A stretch of DNA of 64,000 bases from Silene latifolia (taxonomy: Eukaryota; Streptophyta; Magnoliopsida; Caryophyllales; Caryophyllaceae), in contig NC_133536.1 of the NCBI RefSeq assembly GCF_048544455.1, positions 24,430,152 through 24,494,151 of the forward strand. The letters are read 5' to 3'. Numbering within the stretch: position 1 is the first letter of the stretch; the number at the start of each line of letters is the position of its first letter. A program made the position numbers and the translations under genes. The notes beneath the pieces are model-generated. The model was given only the letters and a program-made list of their open reading frames with translations. It did no database searches and had not been told where the DNA came from. Below are positions 47,442 to 59,126 of this stretch, one piece after another.

Positions 47442-47819
47442 GGGGGTGTTTGGTAAACGGCGGATTGAGAAATTTTCAGCATATTCAAGGCTTTTAGCAT
47501 GTTTGACTCACCAATCTACTATTTTGAGTGTTTGGTAAATGACATATTGAAAGGGTAGATTGGAGCTCAATCTACTGTTTTCCAATATGCTGCTCTACCC
47601 AGCATATTCACATTAGTAGATTATGAAATATGAATCCGTCAACAATCTACACATAGATACAACAATCTATTAACCAAAATTTGCTAATTACCAAACACTT
47701 CTACTAAATCTGCTAATTGAAATATACTAGTCAAACCTGTTAAATCCAATCTGTCATTTATAATCTGCTTGACCAATCTGCTTCTGCTAATATCAATCTG
47801 CTGATTACCAAACAGGGCC
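47442..47819. mobile_element. Tourist-type MITE, copy 2
   Basis: This is a 378-bp copy, about 98 percent identical by eye to 45414-45790. It starts GGGGGTGTTTGGTAA and ends TTACCAAACAGGGCC. A duplicated segment at 48508 shows the empty site, from which a 3-base AAA target duplication can be read. Confidence 0.92.
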
Positions 47820-47880
47820 AAAAACTAGGCCACAAATTCTTAAGAGAGGGAAATGGGCGAACAGCATGATCCATTATATA

Positions 47881-48475
47881 TAGACCTGTCAAATGGGTTG
47901 GGCAGGTTGGGTCATAGGGGTCGGGTTAGAATATGAGTCTGGTCAGATGCGGGTCGGGTTATACGGGTCATGGGTCGGGTTAGAGTCAGAATACGGGTCA
48001 AGAAATAATTTTTAACGTATTTTTTAAAACGATTTTTTTAATTTAAAAATATTTTTTTAAAAAATTAAAATATATTTAAAATTATTATTTTAATCATATT
48101 TATCATATACAATAATTATATTGATATAATTATTAGAATAAAGTTTTTTTTAATAATTATTTTATTATTAAATATAATAAAAGTGATATAAAATTGACTT
48201 TTTAGTTGAATTTTTAATTTTAAGTAATAAAAAAAATAATTTTTTAAGTATATTTTCAAATATACTTAAAAAATATTAATATCTTTAATAAGATTCATGA
48301 TTTTTCTTTGACCAAACGGGTCGACCCATTTGGGTCGGGTCTCGACCCTAAAATAACGGGTCATTTCGGGTTCGGGTCAAACGAATCGCAGGTCGAAAAA
48401 ACCGGGTTTGTAACCCTAAGAAAAACGGGTCGGGCGGGTCAGGTTTCTGGGTCGGGTCGAGTTTTGACAGGTCTA
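47881..48475. mobile_element. hAT-type MITE, GGGTCGGGT-rich
   Basis: The ends TAGACCTGTCAAA and TTTTGACAGGTCTA form the TIR. The exact 8-bp duplication ATTATATA lies at 47873-47880 and 48476-48483. The arms are made of GGGTCGGGT words and the centre is extremely AT-rich. The duplicated segment downstream keeps the empty site. Confidence 0.92.
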
Positions 48476-48507
48476 ATTATATAGTCTTACAATCTTACCC
48501 TTACAAA

Positions 48508-48592
48508 GGTCTAGATAAAAACTAGGCCACAAATTCTTAAAATGGGCGAACAACATGATCCATTATATAGTCTTACAATCTTACCCTTACAT
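48508..48592. repeat. Second copy of a tandem duplication, with empty sites
   Basis: The segment from GTCTAGATAAAAACTAGGCC to ATGATCCATTATATAGTCTT and TTACCCTTACA repeats the flanks at 47431-47441, 47820-47880 and 48476-48507. It lacks both MITEs that sit in the first copy. Confidence 0.88.
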
Positions 48593-48652
48593 GAGTGCTA
48601 AGGAATTGACAAAATCTCGAGATAATTGTTACACTTGGAAACGGAAAAATAA

Positions 48653-48812
48653 CACAAATTCTCATTTGTGACGTCACAAATTATAACAGAGAAATGTGAC
48701 AATTTTCATAATAAATAGTAATCACTATCTAATAAATACGAATTTATGGATGGTTACTATTTATCATAAAAAAATTGGTCAAATTTTGTGTCACAAGAGA
48801 CCAGGTCAACTG
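48653..48812. mobile_element. Small foldback MITE
   Basis: The left arm, TGACAATTTTCATAATAAAT then AGTAATCA, pairs with the right arm, GGTTACTATTTATCAT then AATTGGTCA. The outer left word ACACAAATTCTCATTTGTGA recurs in other MITEs here (56811, 58935 inverted). Confidence 0.55.
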
Positions 48813-49437
48813 AATAAGTAATTTCTTCCATAATTTGTGAAACTTTGCATCTTATAGTTTTTTTTCAACTAGAGCGAATCCACATCCCATTAAAAAAAAT
48901 ACACTCCTGCTCTTTCATCCACGAACACAATGTTTAATACTCGTAGTCCTATATTCGCTCATCACCGTCAAACCAGTACTCGTACCTATCCTAATTCCCA
49001 ATTGAAGCACGCGTCACATGAAGCTTTTCGCTTATTGAGATAAAAAAAAGGTGTAGGAGAATTGCCAACCTTGTAAACCATAAAGACGATTATATAAAAG
49101 ATGTTCCAAAACATGTTACATTTGCAGAACAGAAATCGACAGACCAGTTGTGGAACTAGCAAAAATTACAGCAGTTTATCACTCAACCATGAGCCTACTA
49201 GACACAAGCTGCACGAAGGTTGAAAATGAAACAGTAAAATCCATTTACTATGGAGCATTAGATACTACTCGGCATAAGAGACGGTAAAACACAATGTAAA
49301 TACAGCAAGTTCAAACAAAAGCTCCAGTGTCGCTATCAGTACGACTAAGATGATCACATATTCATCACGATCATGTAAAAGTTGAAATTCAGTCAGAAGA
49401 TTCATAACCTGGAATAGCAACGACCAATATAAAGCGA
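48813..49437. other. 3' flank of the F-box gene
   Basis: No ORF or repeat of note. The part next to 49437 is likely 3' UTR and terminator region of the minus-strand F-box gene. Confidence 0.45.
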
Positions 49438-51508
49438 TCAACAACCTGAATAATAATCAAGATAGTCATCATAATCGTCAAACACCGGGGGGTCATCATC
49501 AGATTCAGACAAACCAGAGTAATCATTATAGTCGGGATCATGCATATAATAGGACTCATGGCCATAGTCGGCAGTGGAATCGTTGGGGTATAGAAGATGC
49601 ACGTTTGCTAATCTTTTACCCAAATCTCCTGATAAATCGATGTGGAAGCAACCCAAATCTCCTGATAAATCGATGTGGAAGCAAGAACGTAAATCCAGGG
49701 ATTTAAGATGAGGGCATCCATCCAGAATTGCTTTCAAACCTTCATTGTTCATGCTGTTCCCAATTAGTTGAAGATGACGTAGTTTAGGCATGCTTTTAGA
49801 AATGGCTAGAGCTTCCTCATTGCGCACGTAAATTTCGTCATTACTCATGTATTCTTCATCATAACTGATGTAGTCTTCATCATTACACATATTATCTGGT
49901 AACTTACAACAGACACCATTTAAGCCAAATGATGTCAACGAAGGGCAAGCATGGCCGATAGCTTCAACTGTCTTATGTGAGAACGAACAACGTATCATCT
50001 GGATTTCCTCCAGCATTGGGAGCTTTTTCACTGCTTCGATCAGTCTTTCATCAGGCAACGATATATTATACACATAGCCAAGTCGCAGATGTTTAAGATT
50101 CTTGCATCTGTTAAGATGTTTTCAGAAACATTTAGTTGATCCGTACTTACACACGGTAATGAAAGCCAAACTGACAAGGAATAGAATTGCTGGGGATAAC
50201 TGTTTAATCCCTAAATCCAATAAAAAATACATTTATAACTTAAAAGACCAGCACGAAAAGAGCAGAATCGGATCAATCGGATTGAATTGGATACTCTTTA
50301 TTTTTTAAACTAAAATCAATATTCAATCCAAACTCCCAAAAAATCAAATAAGATAATCCAAGTTTCAAATCAGATGCGGATTGGATCGTAATTTGAAGAG
50401 GCCCAAGGCACAACGTGGAGCTAAGAGACCAAGGAGATGAGGCACAAGGCGAAGGCGCCCACGCCTTTGGGACACGAGGCGCCCTATTTTAGTAACAAAT
50501 TCGTATTTTCCAAATAATTTTGGGAGCAATATCTTTCACAAATTCTCGTTTAACGCGGACACTACTCCTCCTAAGCTTAAGACGGATACTACTACACGGT
50601 GTAATTAAAACAACAAATACCATAAAACGTAAACAGTAATGAATAGTCGTATACGGAGTATAATGATACTCCCTCAGTCCCAATCATTTGTTAAAAGTTA
50701 AACCATGCAAATCATTTATATATCTTTTGATTAAAAGATAAATCACAAAGACCTGGAATCCATTGAATAACCAAGGTGTAAATTTTAATCGGGTAATAAT
50801 TACTAAAAAAGTTAATTACTTGATGATAGGTTTGGCATATAAGAGTAATGATCTTTACAGGGGGTGGGGGTAGGTAGTGTATTACCCCTTTCACCTTTCA
50901 TGAGAGTAATAAATTCGAGAAGTGAATTACTCTAATACTGGGGAAATGCACATTTACTTGTTACTCCCTTGTTCATTTCCCCCTTTTTATCCTTAATCAA
51001 AGCAAACCATAAAAAATAAAGAAAAAGAAAATAAACAAATGATTGGCACGAAGGGAGTAACTCAGCAACACGATTAAGAGAATATAGCATACCTTTCAGT
51101 GATGTACGTCAAGGTCCTATGCGGGATATCATGATATTTATAACCAGATTGATACTCCAAATAGATATCAATCAAACCACCCGCACTCGAATCGATTGCA
51201 TAACGAGTCATATTATCGAGATTCCGTGGTAAATTAACATAACGATGATCACTAGGAACGGTCATATTTATGGTTCTAAACGTGACGGGTTGTTTGCATA
51301 TCCTGCGAAACAACATGCACACTTTCTGAACATTTTCAATTATCTCAATTGTCAGCAACTTTGAGAAAATTAAGACCCATATGTCTTCAAGTAGTTCTAG
51401 CCAATTTGGGAATTGGGTTTTGTTGGTTTGATTAATTAAATCGGTTTTTTGGTTCTTATTGCTTGGGTGATTGATTGATGATGAACTAGGGTTTGAAATT
51501 GATGACAT
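49438..51508 (-). CDS. F-box/LRR protein, SKIP19/FBL-like
   Basis: Two exons are supported. Exon 1 is 51508-51093, starting MSSISNPSSSSINHP. Exon 2 is 50107-49438, with stop TGA at 49440-49438. The splice borders read GAAAG|GTATGC and TTAACAG|ATGCAAG, joining to ITER-CKNLKHLRLG in frame. This gives 361 residues. The F-box is WLELLEDIWVLIFSKLLTIE followed by IIENVQKVCMLFRRICK. Leucine-rich repeats follow (KHLRLG, LPMLEEIQMIRCSF, LRHLQLIGNSM, HLKSLDLRSC), and an acidic Asp/Tyr-rich tail ends the protein. It would recruit a substrate to an SCF ubiquitin ligase. An 11-residue segment (CFHIDLSGDLG) is directly repeated. The intron holds a Stowaway MITE. An upstream in-frame ATG at 51628 adds a Thr-Ile repeat and is a less likely start. 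Confidence 0.85.
50669..51057. mobile_element. Stowaway-type MITE 3, in the F-box gene intron
   Basis: The ends CTCCCTCAGTCCCAATCATT and AATGATTGGCACGAAGGGAG are flanked by TA at 50667-50668 and 51058-51059. It is 389 bp long and makes up much of the single intron. Confidence 0.9.
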
Positions 51509-52151
51509 TTTGAGAAGAAACCTGCAGAAGTTTAGGCGGTTAAGAAGGGATGCAGAGGTTGAGTACAGCACTAGTTCAGTACATGTAGTGATGTACTTGG
51601 TAATGGTAATGGTAATGGTAATGGTCATCTCATAGGGGGTGGGTTTTAGAATTTTTATTTTTTTTTTTGTTTTTTTTTTGGTAAGTAAAGAACAATTTAT
51701 TAATAGAACGTCATATGAGACTTACAAAGCATAGGTATACTCCCGCAACTAAAAAAAAAAACAAAATTCAATCGAATGAAAACCAAAGAAAAATAAATTT
51801 CTCATAAATTAGGGATCTCAAAACACGATCTGACAATTCGGCTCGTCATATTATCACTATCTTCATATAGCTTTTGAGAGGATCCTTCGTTATTATTAGA
51901 TAAAATTTACCTCTAACTGATTCCAAAGATCGTTGACAAATCACTTATACCTAGACCTGGAAAAACGGGTCAACGGATTGGGTTCGGGTCGGGTCAGTTC
52001 GGGTCTCTCATTGATTTCAGGTTAATTCAGGTCGGGACGGGTCATTTCAAGTTTGTTGGTCGGGTCAAGCGGATCGGATTGTTTTGGGTCGGATCATTTT
52101 CAGGGCAATGAATAATAGAGAAATGGTCATTTCAAGTCTCTTTGGTCAATT

Positions 52152-55100
52152 AGAGTTATATTTTTTTAGACGCTTTCATGGTGGATAATAAGGAGTTTTT
52201 TGAGATTGATGTTGCAACATTGTCTGAGGATGAGAAAGACCAATTTGCTCGACCGTTTACGAAGAAGGAAGTTCGTAAGGCTGTATTTCAATTAGGTGCC
52301 TTAAAGTCTCCGGGACATGATGGATTTCCTGCCTATTTTTATCAACGATGCTGGCATATTGTTCAACAGGATGTTTTAGCGGCTGTACTACATGTTCTCA
52401 ATGGTGGTATAGTTCCTTCTAATATGAATTTAACTTATATCACCCTTATCCCCAAAATTCCATCACCTGAGCGAGTTGATCAATTCCGACCAATTAGTTT
52501 ATGTAATGTTATTATGAAGATTGTTACTAAGTGTGTAGCGAATAGACTCAAGATTTTTTTGAATTCGTTGGTGGGGAGTTTTCAAAATGCTTTTGTTCCG
52601 GGAAGAAGTATTTCTGATAATATCCTCATTGCCCAAGAGTTAATACATAAAATTTCAACGTCAACTGCTGGTAAATCAAGTAGGATGGCTTTTAAAGCTG
52701 ATATGAGTAAGGCCTATGATCGGTTGGATTGGAATTATATTGAAGCAACTATGATTATCATGGGTTTTCCTCAGTCCATTATTAGGTTGATTATGAGTTC
52801 TATCTCTACAGTTTCTTATCAAATCCTGCTCAATGGAATCCCATCTGCTACAATTTTCCCTAAGTGTGGTATTCGTCAGGGAGATCCTTTATCATCATAT
52901 ATTTTTGTGTTGTGTACGGAGTTGCTTTCGTTAAATTTGCTGAAGGCGGAGTGTCTATCTCAAATACGGGGGGTTAAAATGTCAAGAGCGGGACCATCTA
53001 TTTCTCATATGCTTTTTGCGGATGATGCCATTTTCTTCCTGGATGGTAAGAAGGAATATTGTCATGCTCTTTCCTCTGTTTTGATGGCATACTGTAAGGC
53101 GTCAGGTCAGTGTATTAATAATGACAAATCGGCTCTTCTAATTTCCTCATCCTCGACTATGGCTTTTGCGTCAACTTGTATGTCTTCTTTTAGGGCACCA
53201 GTCTCAAATTCTTTAGGTGTTTATTTGGGTCTCCCTTCGGATGTTAGTAATTCTTTACAAAAAGAAACAAAAAAATGCCTCTTCAATTTTATTATTGAAA
53301 AGATTCAAAAAAGAGTCTCATCTTGGAATGGTCTTTTGCTTTCACCTGCTAGTAGATTAACTCTTATTTCGTCAGTGTTGTCCACCATCTCTATTTACTT
53401 TCTATCGGTATTTAAAATACCGATAAGTGTGACTAAAAAGATTGATTATTTGCTGTCATATTTTTGGTGGTCGGGTTGTCGGTTGGGAAAATGCATAAGC
53501 TGGTGTAGTAGATTATTTCTAAGTAGATCAAAATCTTTGGGAGGTCTTGGTATAAGAAATACACAATGTTTTAATCAGGCGCTTCTGGCTAAAGTTGCTT
53601 GGAGAATTATTTCTGAGCCGTCTTCTTTAATTGCTCAAACCATGGGTCGGAAGTATGATATTGTGATGCTTGCTAGTAATCCATCAGTTGCTAATTCAAG
53701 AACTAATGTGTCTTGGGGAGGTAAAAGTCTACTATGGGGTATGGAACTTCTCAGAATGTCATGTGCTTGGAAAGTATGTTCATCTTCTACGTTGAATGTC
53801 TGGAATACTAGATGGGTGGAGGGGCGTTGTCCTTCCCCTAAGCACCCGGAACTCCTTGCAAACTCCCCAAATTTTAATGATATACAGATTAAGCACCTTT
53901 TCCAGGAAAACTCAACCACCTGGAATGAAGATTTAGTTGGTAACATCTTTGATATGGAAACAACTACTATTATTTTGGGGGCTTCATATTAGTCCTTACC
54001 AGATGGAGGACTACCTCTTCTGGAATGCTTCGTCTACAGGGTTATATTCTGTTAAAAAGGGATACGGTATTGCTCACCAACAACTATGGGATCTCTATGC
54101 GTCTCCAAAGGATCTTTCAAGATTAGGGGTTTTGCATACTAATTTTATTAAAAGTAGACTTTGGCAACTTCCGGGACCTAAGGTGTGGACTATCTTAATT
54201 TGGAAAATCTTGACGGATACACTTCCGATTGGTATTGAGTTTCAGAAACGAGAGCTTAGCCATGTCTGCTTAGGATGTTGCCTAGGGGAATCTTGCGAAG
54301 CTGTGGAAACTATGGAGCACTTGTTCAGGGATTGTGAAGTTGCTAAACGACTGTGGATGGGGAGTCATCTTGGAATTCGAACAGAAAATGTTGGATCACT
54401 GGATGTCAAGGGGTGGATTATTAATTGGTTTCTTTACCTAATCAAACAGGATGACAATAATCGAGGTGTGCTCTCCTTCATGTGCTCTCTATGGACAATT
54501 TGGAAAGTAAGATCTCACAATGCATTCTCGGAATCTAAGTGTAATGCGGTGGGGGCAATGAGGATTTATGAAGTGCAGTTTAATTTGACTATGGCTGCGG
54601 AAAAGCGCTTTCCTGATCAGAAACCACCGGGTTTTGGTTATTTTACCTCTGAAGATAGTCTTCAGGACATTGGGAGACGCCTCAAGAAGGGGGATGAGCT
54701 GATGTTGTATGGTGGCATTTCCTCTTGTCCTAAACATTTTATCTGTGTAGATGCTTCATGGACTGAACAGCGAAAGAGTGGTCTTGGATGGGTCTGTTTT
54801 TCGCCGAATAGGAATGTTACTCAAATCCAAAAATCAACCTTTGCGCAAAGTGTGGAACAGGCTGAAGGTATGGCTATTTTGGAAGCTTTGCTGTGGGCAA
54901 TTAACAACAAGTTACTACATGTCTATGTAGGCTCTGATTGCCTTCAAATACTACAACAAATAATGGACGGGAAGGCAAAGAACCATTTAACAACGGCTCT
55001 AATTAAAGATATTATCCATGTTGCATCTTCTTTTCATTGTATTAGCTTTTCTTATATTCCTAGATCATGTAATAATATTGCTCATAATCTAGCCAATCGG

Positions 55101-55153
55101 GCTAGAATCTGAGTTCTCAACTTGTCAAAAAAAAAAAAAAAGAGTTATATTTT
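52152..55153 (+). mobile_element. 5'-truncated L1-type LINE with 13-bp target duplication
   Basis: AGAGTTATATTTT occurs at 52152-52164 and again at 55141-55153, directly after a poly-A tail (about 55127-55140). The body lacks ORF1 and the apurinic endonuclease, so it is 5'-truncated. Only RT onward is present. The intact duplication and nearly open frame suggest a fairly recent event. Confidence 0.92.
52178..55112 (+). pseudogene. L1 ORF2 fragment: reverse transcriptase, zinc-binding and RNase H domains
   Basis: Frame 52178-53992 holds the RT. Its motifs are GHDGFPAYFYQRCW, FRPISLCNV, FKADMSKAYDRLDW (motif A), IRQGDPLSSYIFVL (motif B) and HMLFADDAIFF (FADD, motif C), followed by the thumb and WGGKSLLWG. 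The second frame, 53937-55112, continues with a zinc-binding RT-associated domain (KVWTILIWKILTDTLPIG, CLGCCLGE, METMEHLFRDC). A C-terminal RNase H-like domain ends it (CVDASWTEQRKSGLGWVCF, AEGMAILEALLWA, GSDCLQIL). The frames are separated by a single-base change in the G run near 53980. Start loss is due to truncation. This domain order is typical of plant L1 elements. Confidence 0.92.
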
Positions 55154-55353
55154 CTTGGGTCATTTCGGGTTTAGTGGTTTCAGATCGGATCATTTTCGTG
55201 TCAAGAAAACTCGGGTCATGTTCGGGCCGGGTCGGGTCAATTCGGGTTTTCGGGACATATTCGGTTGATGTAGTTCAGGTCAACGTTGGTCTCGGGCCAG
55301 CCTTTTCGGGAAAGGTCAATCGGGTCCGATTGCTTTTGCTAGGTCTACTTGTA

Positions 55354-55886
55354 TCCTTTGAAAGAACACGATACGAACCATCAACGAACTACTCTTGCCT
55401 ATATTACTGATGAGATTAAACTCACGAATGAATGGAAAACCCCCGAAATAAGGGACGGAAAAACGATTTCCATCAAAAGTGAGACTTTTATTGAATACTC
55501 CGTAGAAGATAGATACGCATACTATTGATTGAAATTTGAAACAATTTTGGGGCTTACCATCGATCGATTGATAATCGATGGGAGCCCCACATATAATTAC
55601 TTTTAGTCACTTTATAGGTAGGATTGTGCACCGGTCCTAGACCTGAGGGTGAGTCGCATTTTCTGGGTAATTCAGGTTAATTCTGATCGGGCAATTCGAG
55701 TTTTAGGCTGTTTTGATATATTGATCAGGGTAAGTGGGTCAGGTTATTTCAGGTCAGAGTTATTTTCGGGCCATTGATTAAAAGAGAGAGAAAAAAAAAC
55801 ATTTTTTAGACGTTTTTCAACGATGGAGTAAACTGCGAAGGCTGTTATGCATTAACTAATCCTCGGTGATTATTACCTTAAATATA
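55354..55886. other. Spacer with a partial hAT-like MITE
   Basis: A fragment at about 55638-55760 begins TAGACCTGAGGGTGAGTC and continues with GGTTAATTCTGATCGGG words, like the hAT MITEs at 47881 and 51952, but no right end is found. No gene. Confidence 0.45.
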
Positions 55887-56671
55887 CGGAAAATGCACGT
55901 GATATCCTTGAGATTTGACATTTTATTTGGAAAAAGTGACGATTTGTTTTTCCAACTTGATCATCTTTCCGGGTACTATGACTTGAAAAAAAAAAATTGG
56001 CGAGTTTAGCATTCGTGAGTCCGTGACCAAGAGATATGGTCACTCAAAGTTTGCTCGGCTAAAAAAACTTTAACATACAAAAACTCGTAGCCACGGAATC
56101 CAAAATTACGACAATTTTTTTTCCGGAAATTTTCCATGGTACCCATTAATTTTGTCAGATTTCCCATAGTATCCCTGTGTTTAAGAATCTGCCTATGGTA
56201 TCCTTGAGGTTCCATTTTTGTGCCCATAGTACTCCTAATGTAATGGTCGTTAAATGGAGGTTTGGTTTTGATGATGTGGCAATAAATTAGTAATTAAAAA
56301 TTACGGAAATTTTCCGTGGTACCCCTTTATTTTGTTATATTTTCCATGGTACCCATACTTTTCATTTTTATTTCATATTTATTAATAATTTTTAATTACT
56401 AATTCATTGCGACATCATCAAAATTTAACGGTCATTTAACAATCGTTAAAGTAGGGGTACCATGGAAAATCTGACAAAATTAAGGGGTATCATGGAAAAT
56501 TTCCGTTTTGTTTTTCAAATCGTAGTTTCGAAAAGATAATCAATTTGAAAAAAAAAATTACCACTTTCTGAACTTGTAAACACGAGTTATGGTCTTTTAA
56601 AGTTTTTCGAATAAAAAAATTGGGTATTTTAACAAAATGTCAAACCTTAAAAACACCGCGTGCATTTTCCG
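55887..56671. mobile_element. Foldback MITE, family F, copy 2, with nested MITE
   Basis: The ends GGAAAATGCACGTGATATCC and AACACCGCGTGCATTTTCC are inverse, and the inner blocks match copy 1 at 46172-46618. A second inverted-repeat element lies inside at about 56132-56506. It starts CCGGAAATTTTCCATGGTAC and ends GGTATCATGGAAAATTTCCG, with internal duplications of the same word near 56288. The nested order is clear: the inner element inserted later. Confidence 0.72.
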
Positions 56672-56810
56672 TTAAATATATGTAAGAATGCTTTAGTGAG
56701 ATTTTAATACTCCCTATATCTCATAATTCAATTGTTGACATTTTATCATACATGTAAGAATGCTTTAGTGAGATTTTAAAAAAAAAATTACTTAGTTTAT
56801 TAATTATAGC

Positions 56811-56985
56811 ACAAATTCTCATTTGTGACGGATGATATCTGTCATAAGCTTGTGATGGGTCAAATAAAATCCCCATGGGAGGATAAAGACAAGTCATTTG
56901 TGATTCCCTATGCATTCTACTTTTATCTTAATTTTTCATGTGAGAGATATTTGACCCGTCACAAGCTTGCAAGAGAGACCTATTG
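56811..56985. mobile_element. Small foldback MITE
   Basis: AAGCTTGTGATGGGTCAAAT on the left pairs with ATTTGACCCGTCACAAGCTT on the right, about 20 bp. The outer left word CACAAATTCTCATTTGTGAC is shared with other MITEs here. Confidence 0.6.
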
Positions 56986-57009
56986 TAATTATAGAGGGTT
57001 GGAAATTTG

Positions 57010-57715
57010 TTCTTTTTTCCAATATGGGGTTTTCTAACAAACAAATTAGCGAAATGAGTTGGTTTTCAAAATATTTTCCCAAAATGGGTCCACGTAGGAT
57101 CGGATTTAGCGAAGCTGGGTTAACAATTCAAGTCGGTGAGCGGTTTTATGTTAAGTCGCTCAGCTACTGAGCGACCATAGCAATGCAAAAAAAAAAAAAA
57201 ACAAAATTAAAAGTGAGGATAGCTGGCGTCGAACACGAGACCTTCCAATAGTAAGACTGTAATGTGTACTACCAATTTCCCAATGCTACACGCATATTTC
57301 TATGCTGAAATGTAGCGCTTAAATAGTTAAATACAGTAATTAATTGTCCCTGTCTTACTTGCATTAATTATCTTAATTAAATGCCTAAATATATTACAAT
57401 AATTAGCTTTGCTTGGTGGTTAAATGATGAGGACTAGCGAGAAAGAGTCAGGGGTTGGGCTAAGATTGCAAAAGTATTTTTTTTAATAAGGGAAGAAGTC
57501 CGCTGGGCTCTTAAGTGACTTGGGCTAAGATCAAGGGTCCTTAAAATCAATTGTATTTTCATGCCAACTAAGATATAGTTGCTTAGCGGGAAAGCGACTT
57601 GAATACAACTCTAGCTTCGGGTATGACGTGGACTCATTTTGGGTAATAACTTTCAACAAAACCTCATTTTGATAATTTCTTTGAATTTAAGCCCTATTTT
57701 TGAAAAAAATTCGAA
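57010..57715. mobile_element. Element with about 80-base degenerate TIRs, SINE-like interior
   Basis: The left arm (AAATGAGTTGGTTTTC, then CCCAAAATGGGTCCACGT) pairs with the right arm read inverted (AAATGAGGTTTTGTTG, then CCCAAAATGAGTCCACGT). The interior on the minus strand has TAGCATTGGGAAATTGG and GTGTTCGACGCC, vaguely like tRNA-type A and B boxes at about 57300-57228. No coding domain. Confidence 0.5.
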
Positions 57716-57826
57716 TATTAGAAAGAAATAAAGTTAAAATTAGTTATATGATATTCGACTCAAGTCATTATCGATCTATGTGATAAACCAATATCCAATA
57801 TCCAAAGTGAGGGCCATTAAATATCG

Positions 57827-58527
57827 TAGTTGCTCATTTATGGACGAGTTTTACTCTTTCATAGACATTTTTTCATTATTTTTCCATAGCATGCCCTTTG
57901 CCTAGAAACAAAACAAAAAACTCTCTAATTCTCTCCCTCACAAAATTAATCGAATCCACAAAATTAGTGAAATCCGTCAAATTACACAATTATGGATGGT
58001 AATTCTCGTATCGATCAAGTAATAATTCTAATTCTTATCTTTATCAATTATATTATAAAAGTATCAAATTAAAGAATTGATTTATTCTAATTAATTTAGG
58101 GTTTGTTTAAACCGTTCCGATATTGGCATGAGGGACGACCATAAAAGAGTATACAGTATACTTCCCGCCGGCAGTACATGAAGAGATTGAACAGTAGGTT
58201 AATCCTTATGCTTGTTTGATTTTTTCGTTTTTCATTTTCGTTTTTTTTTTCTTTTTTTTTAAAATATTTTGTAATTCTTTTTTTAATTGTCTGAGGAAGT
58301 TGTCAAGACGGCTGGTGGTACAAGGAAGTCAGCGGTGAAGATGGTGGATGGTGGCTGACGGATAGTGGTGGTTGGATGGTGATAGTTAAAGTGAGAAAAA
58401 AGTAAATGAAAGAAATAGAGAGAGAATGAAAGAAGGGTATTAAAACGAAAATCATTAAAATAAAAAGGGTATTATGGTCATTTATGTCCATAAACGAGTA
58501 AAACTCGTACATGAATGATCATCACCC
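57827..58527. mobile_element. Mutator-like MITE (family M), 10-bp target duplication
   Basis: The ends TAGTTGCTCATTTATGGACG and CGTACATGAATGATCATCAC are imperfect inverses, and both arms contain GAGTTTTACTC. TTAAATATCG flanks exactly at 57817-57826 and 58528-58537, a length near the 9-bp norm for Mutator. It is the same family as the longer element at 43960. Confidence 0.82.
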
Positions 58528-58537
58528 TTAAATATCG

Positions 58538-59126
58538 CTTTCTTGCCATTAGAAAGGACTTGTATAAAACAATTTATTTTAGCAATACTTTCACATTAAA
58601 AAGATCACATGACATTCCTTTGACTAAGAATTAACATACTCCGTATAACAAAGGGAATACATTAAGAACACAGTGTTCTCTCACTAAAACAGCAACAATG
58701 ATTTTGTGTTTTTCACTAGAAAATTATGATAATCATTCTTATTTGAATTCTTAATACAATTAGTCTTGCTGAAGACGGATCGGAGCAAGTGACGGGTAAT
58801 GCCACTCACAAAACGAATAGGGGGACAAGGTGGGGGCACCTCCATGTGCTTCCCTCTCTCCTCTATTTGGGTCATTTGTGAGAGAAAATGGTATCCGTCA
58901 CTCCAAAATGACGGATACGTGCCGTCACAAATGAGATTTTGTGTTCTTAATATGTATCCTAAAGAACACAAAGTGTCACAAGCTTTCTTGTTCACTTGTC
59001 ATACAATGATAATATCTACATTTCTTGGTTTTTGGGCAGAAATCAAAGGTAAACAACTTATTGACACGGAGGGAGTACTCTTTTGACGGATGCATTTGTA
59101 TAAACACTAAAATTTGAGAGAGACGG
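58538..59126. other. Spacer with a degenerate MITE, upstream of the Sirevirus LTR
   Basis: At about 58760-58952 the pair AGACGGATCGG ... ATGACGGATACGTGCCG and the outer CACAAATGAGATTTTGTG suggest a decayed foldback MITE. A stray end-like GGAGGGAGTAC near 59068 has no partner. No gene. Confidence 0.45.

Larger units (their letters stand above)
51952..55347. mobile_element. hAT-type MITE split by an L1 insertion
   Basis: The ends TAGACCTGGAAAAACGGG and GCTAGGTCTA flank GGGTCGGGT-rich arms (51952-52151 and 55154-55347). The 8-bp flanks CTTATACC (51944) and CTTGTATC (55348) match at 6 of 8, as expected for an old duplication. Family ends match those of the element at 47881. The interior is occupied by an L1. 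Confidence 0.75.

Noticed and set aside
57228-57310. tRNA gene or SINE head on the minus strand
   Set aside because: A- and B-box-like words are present but no cloverleaf can be drawn, so it is mentioned only inside the surrounding element.
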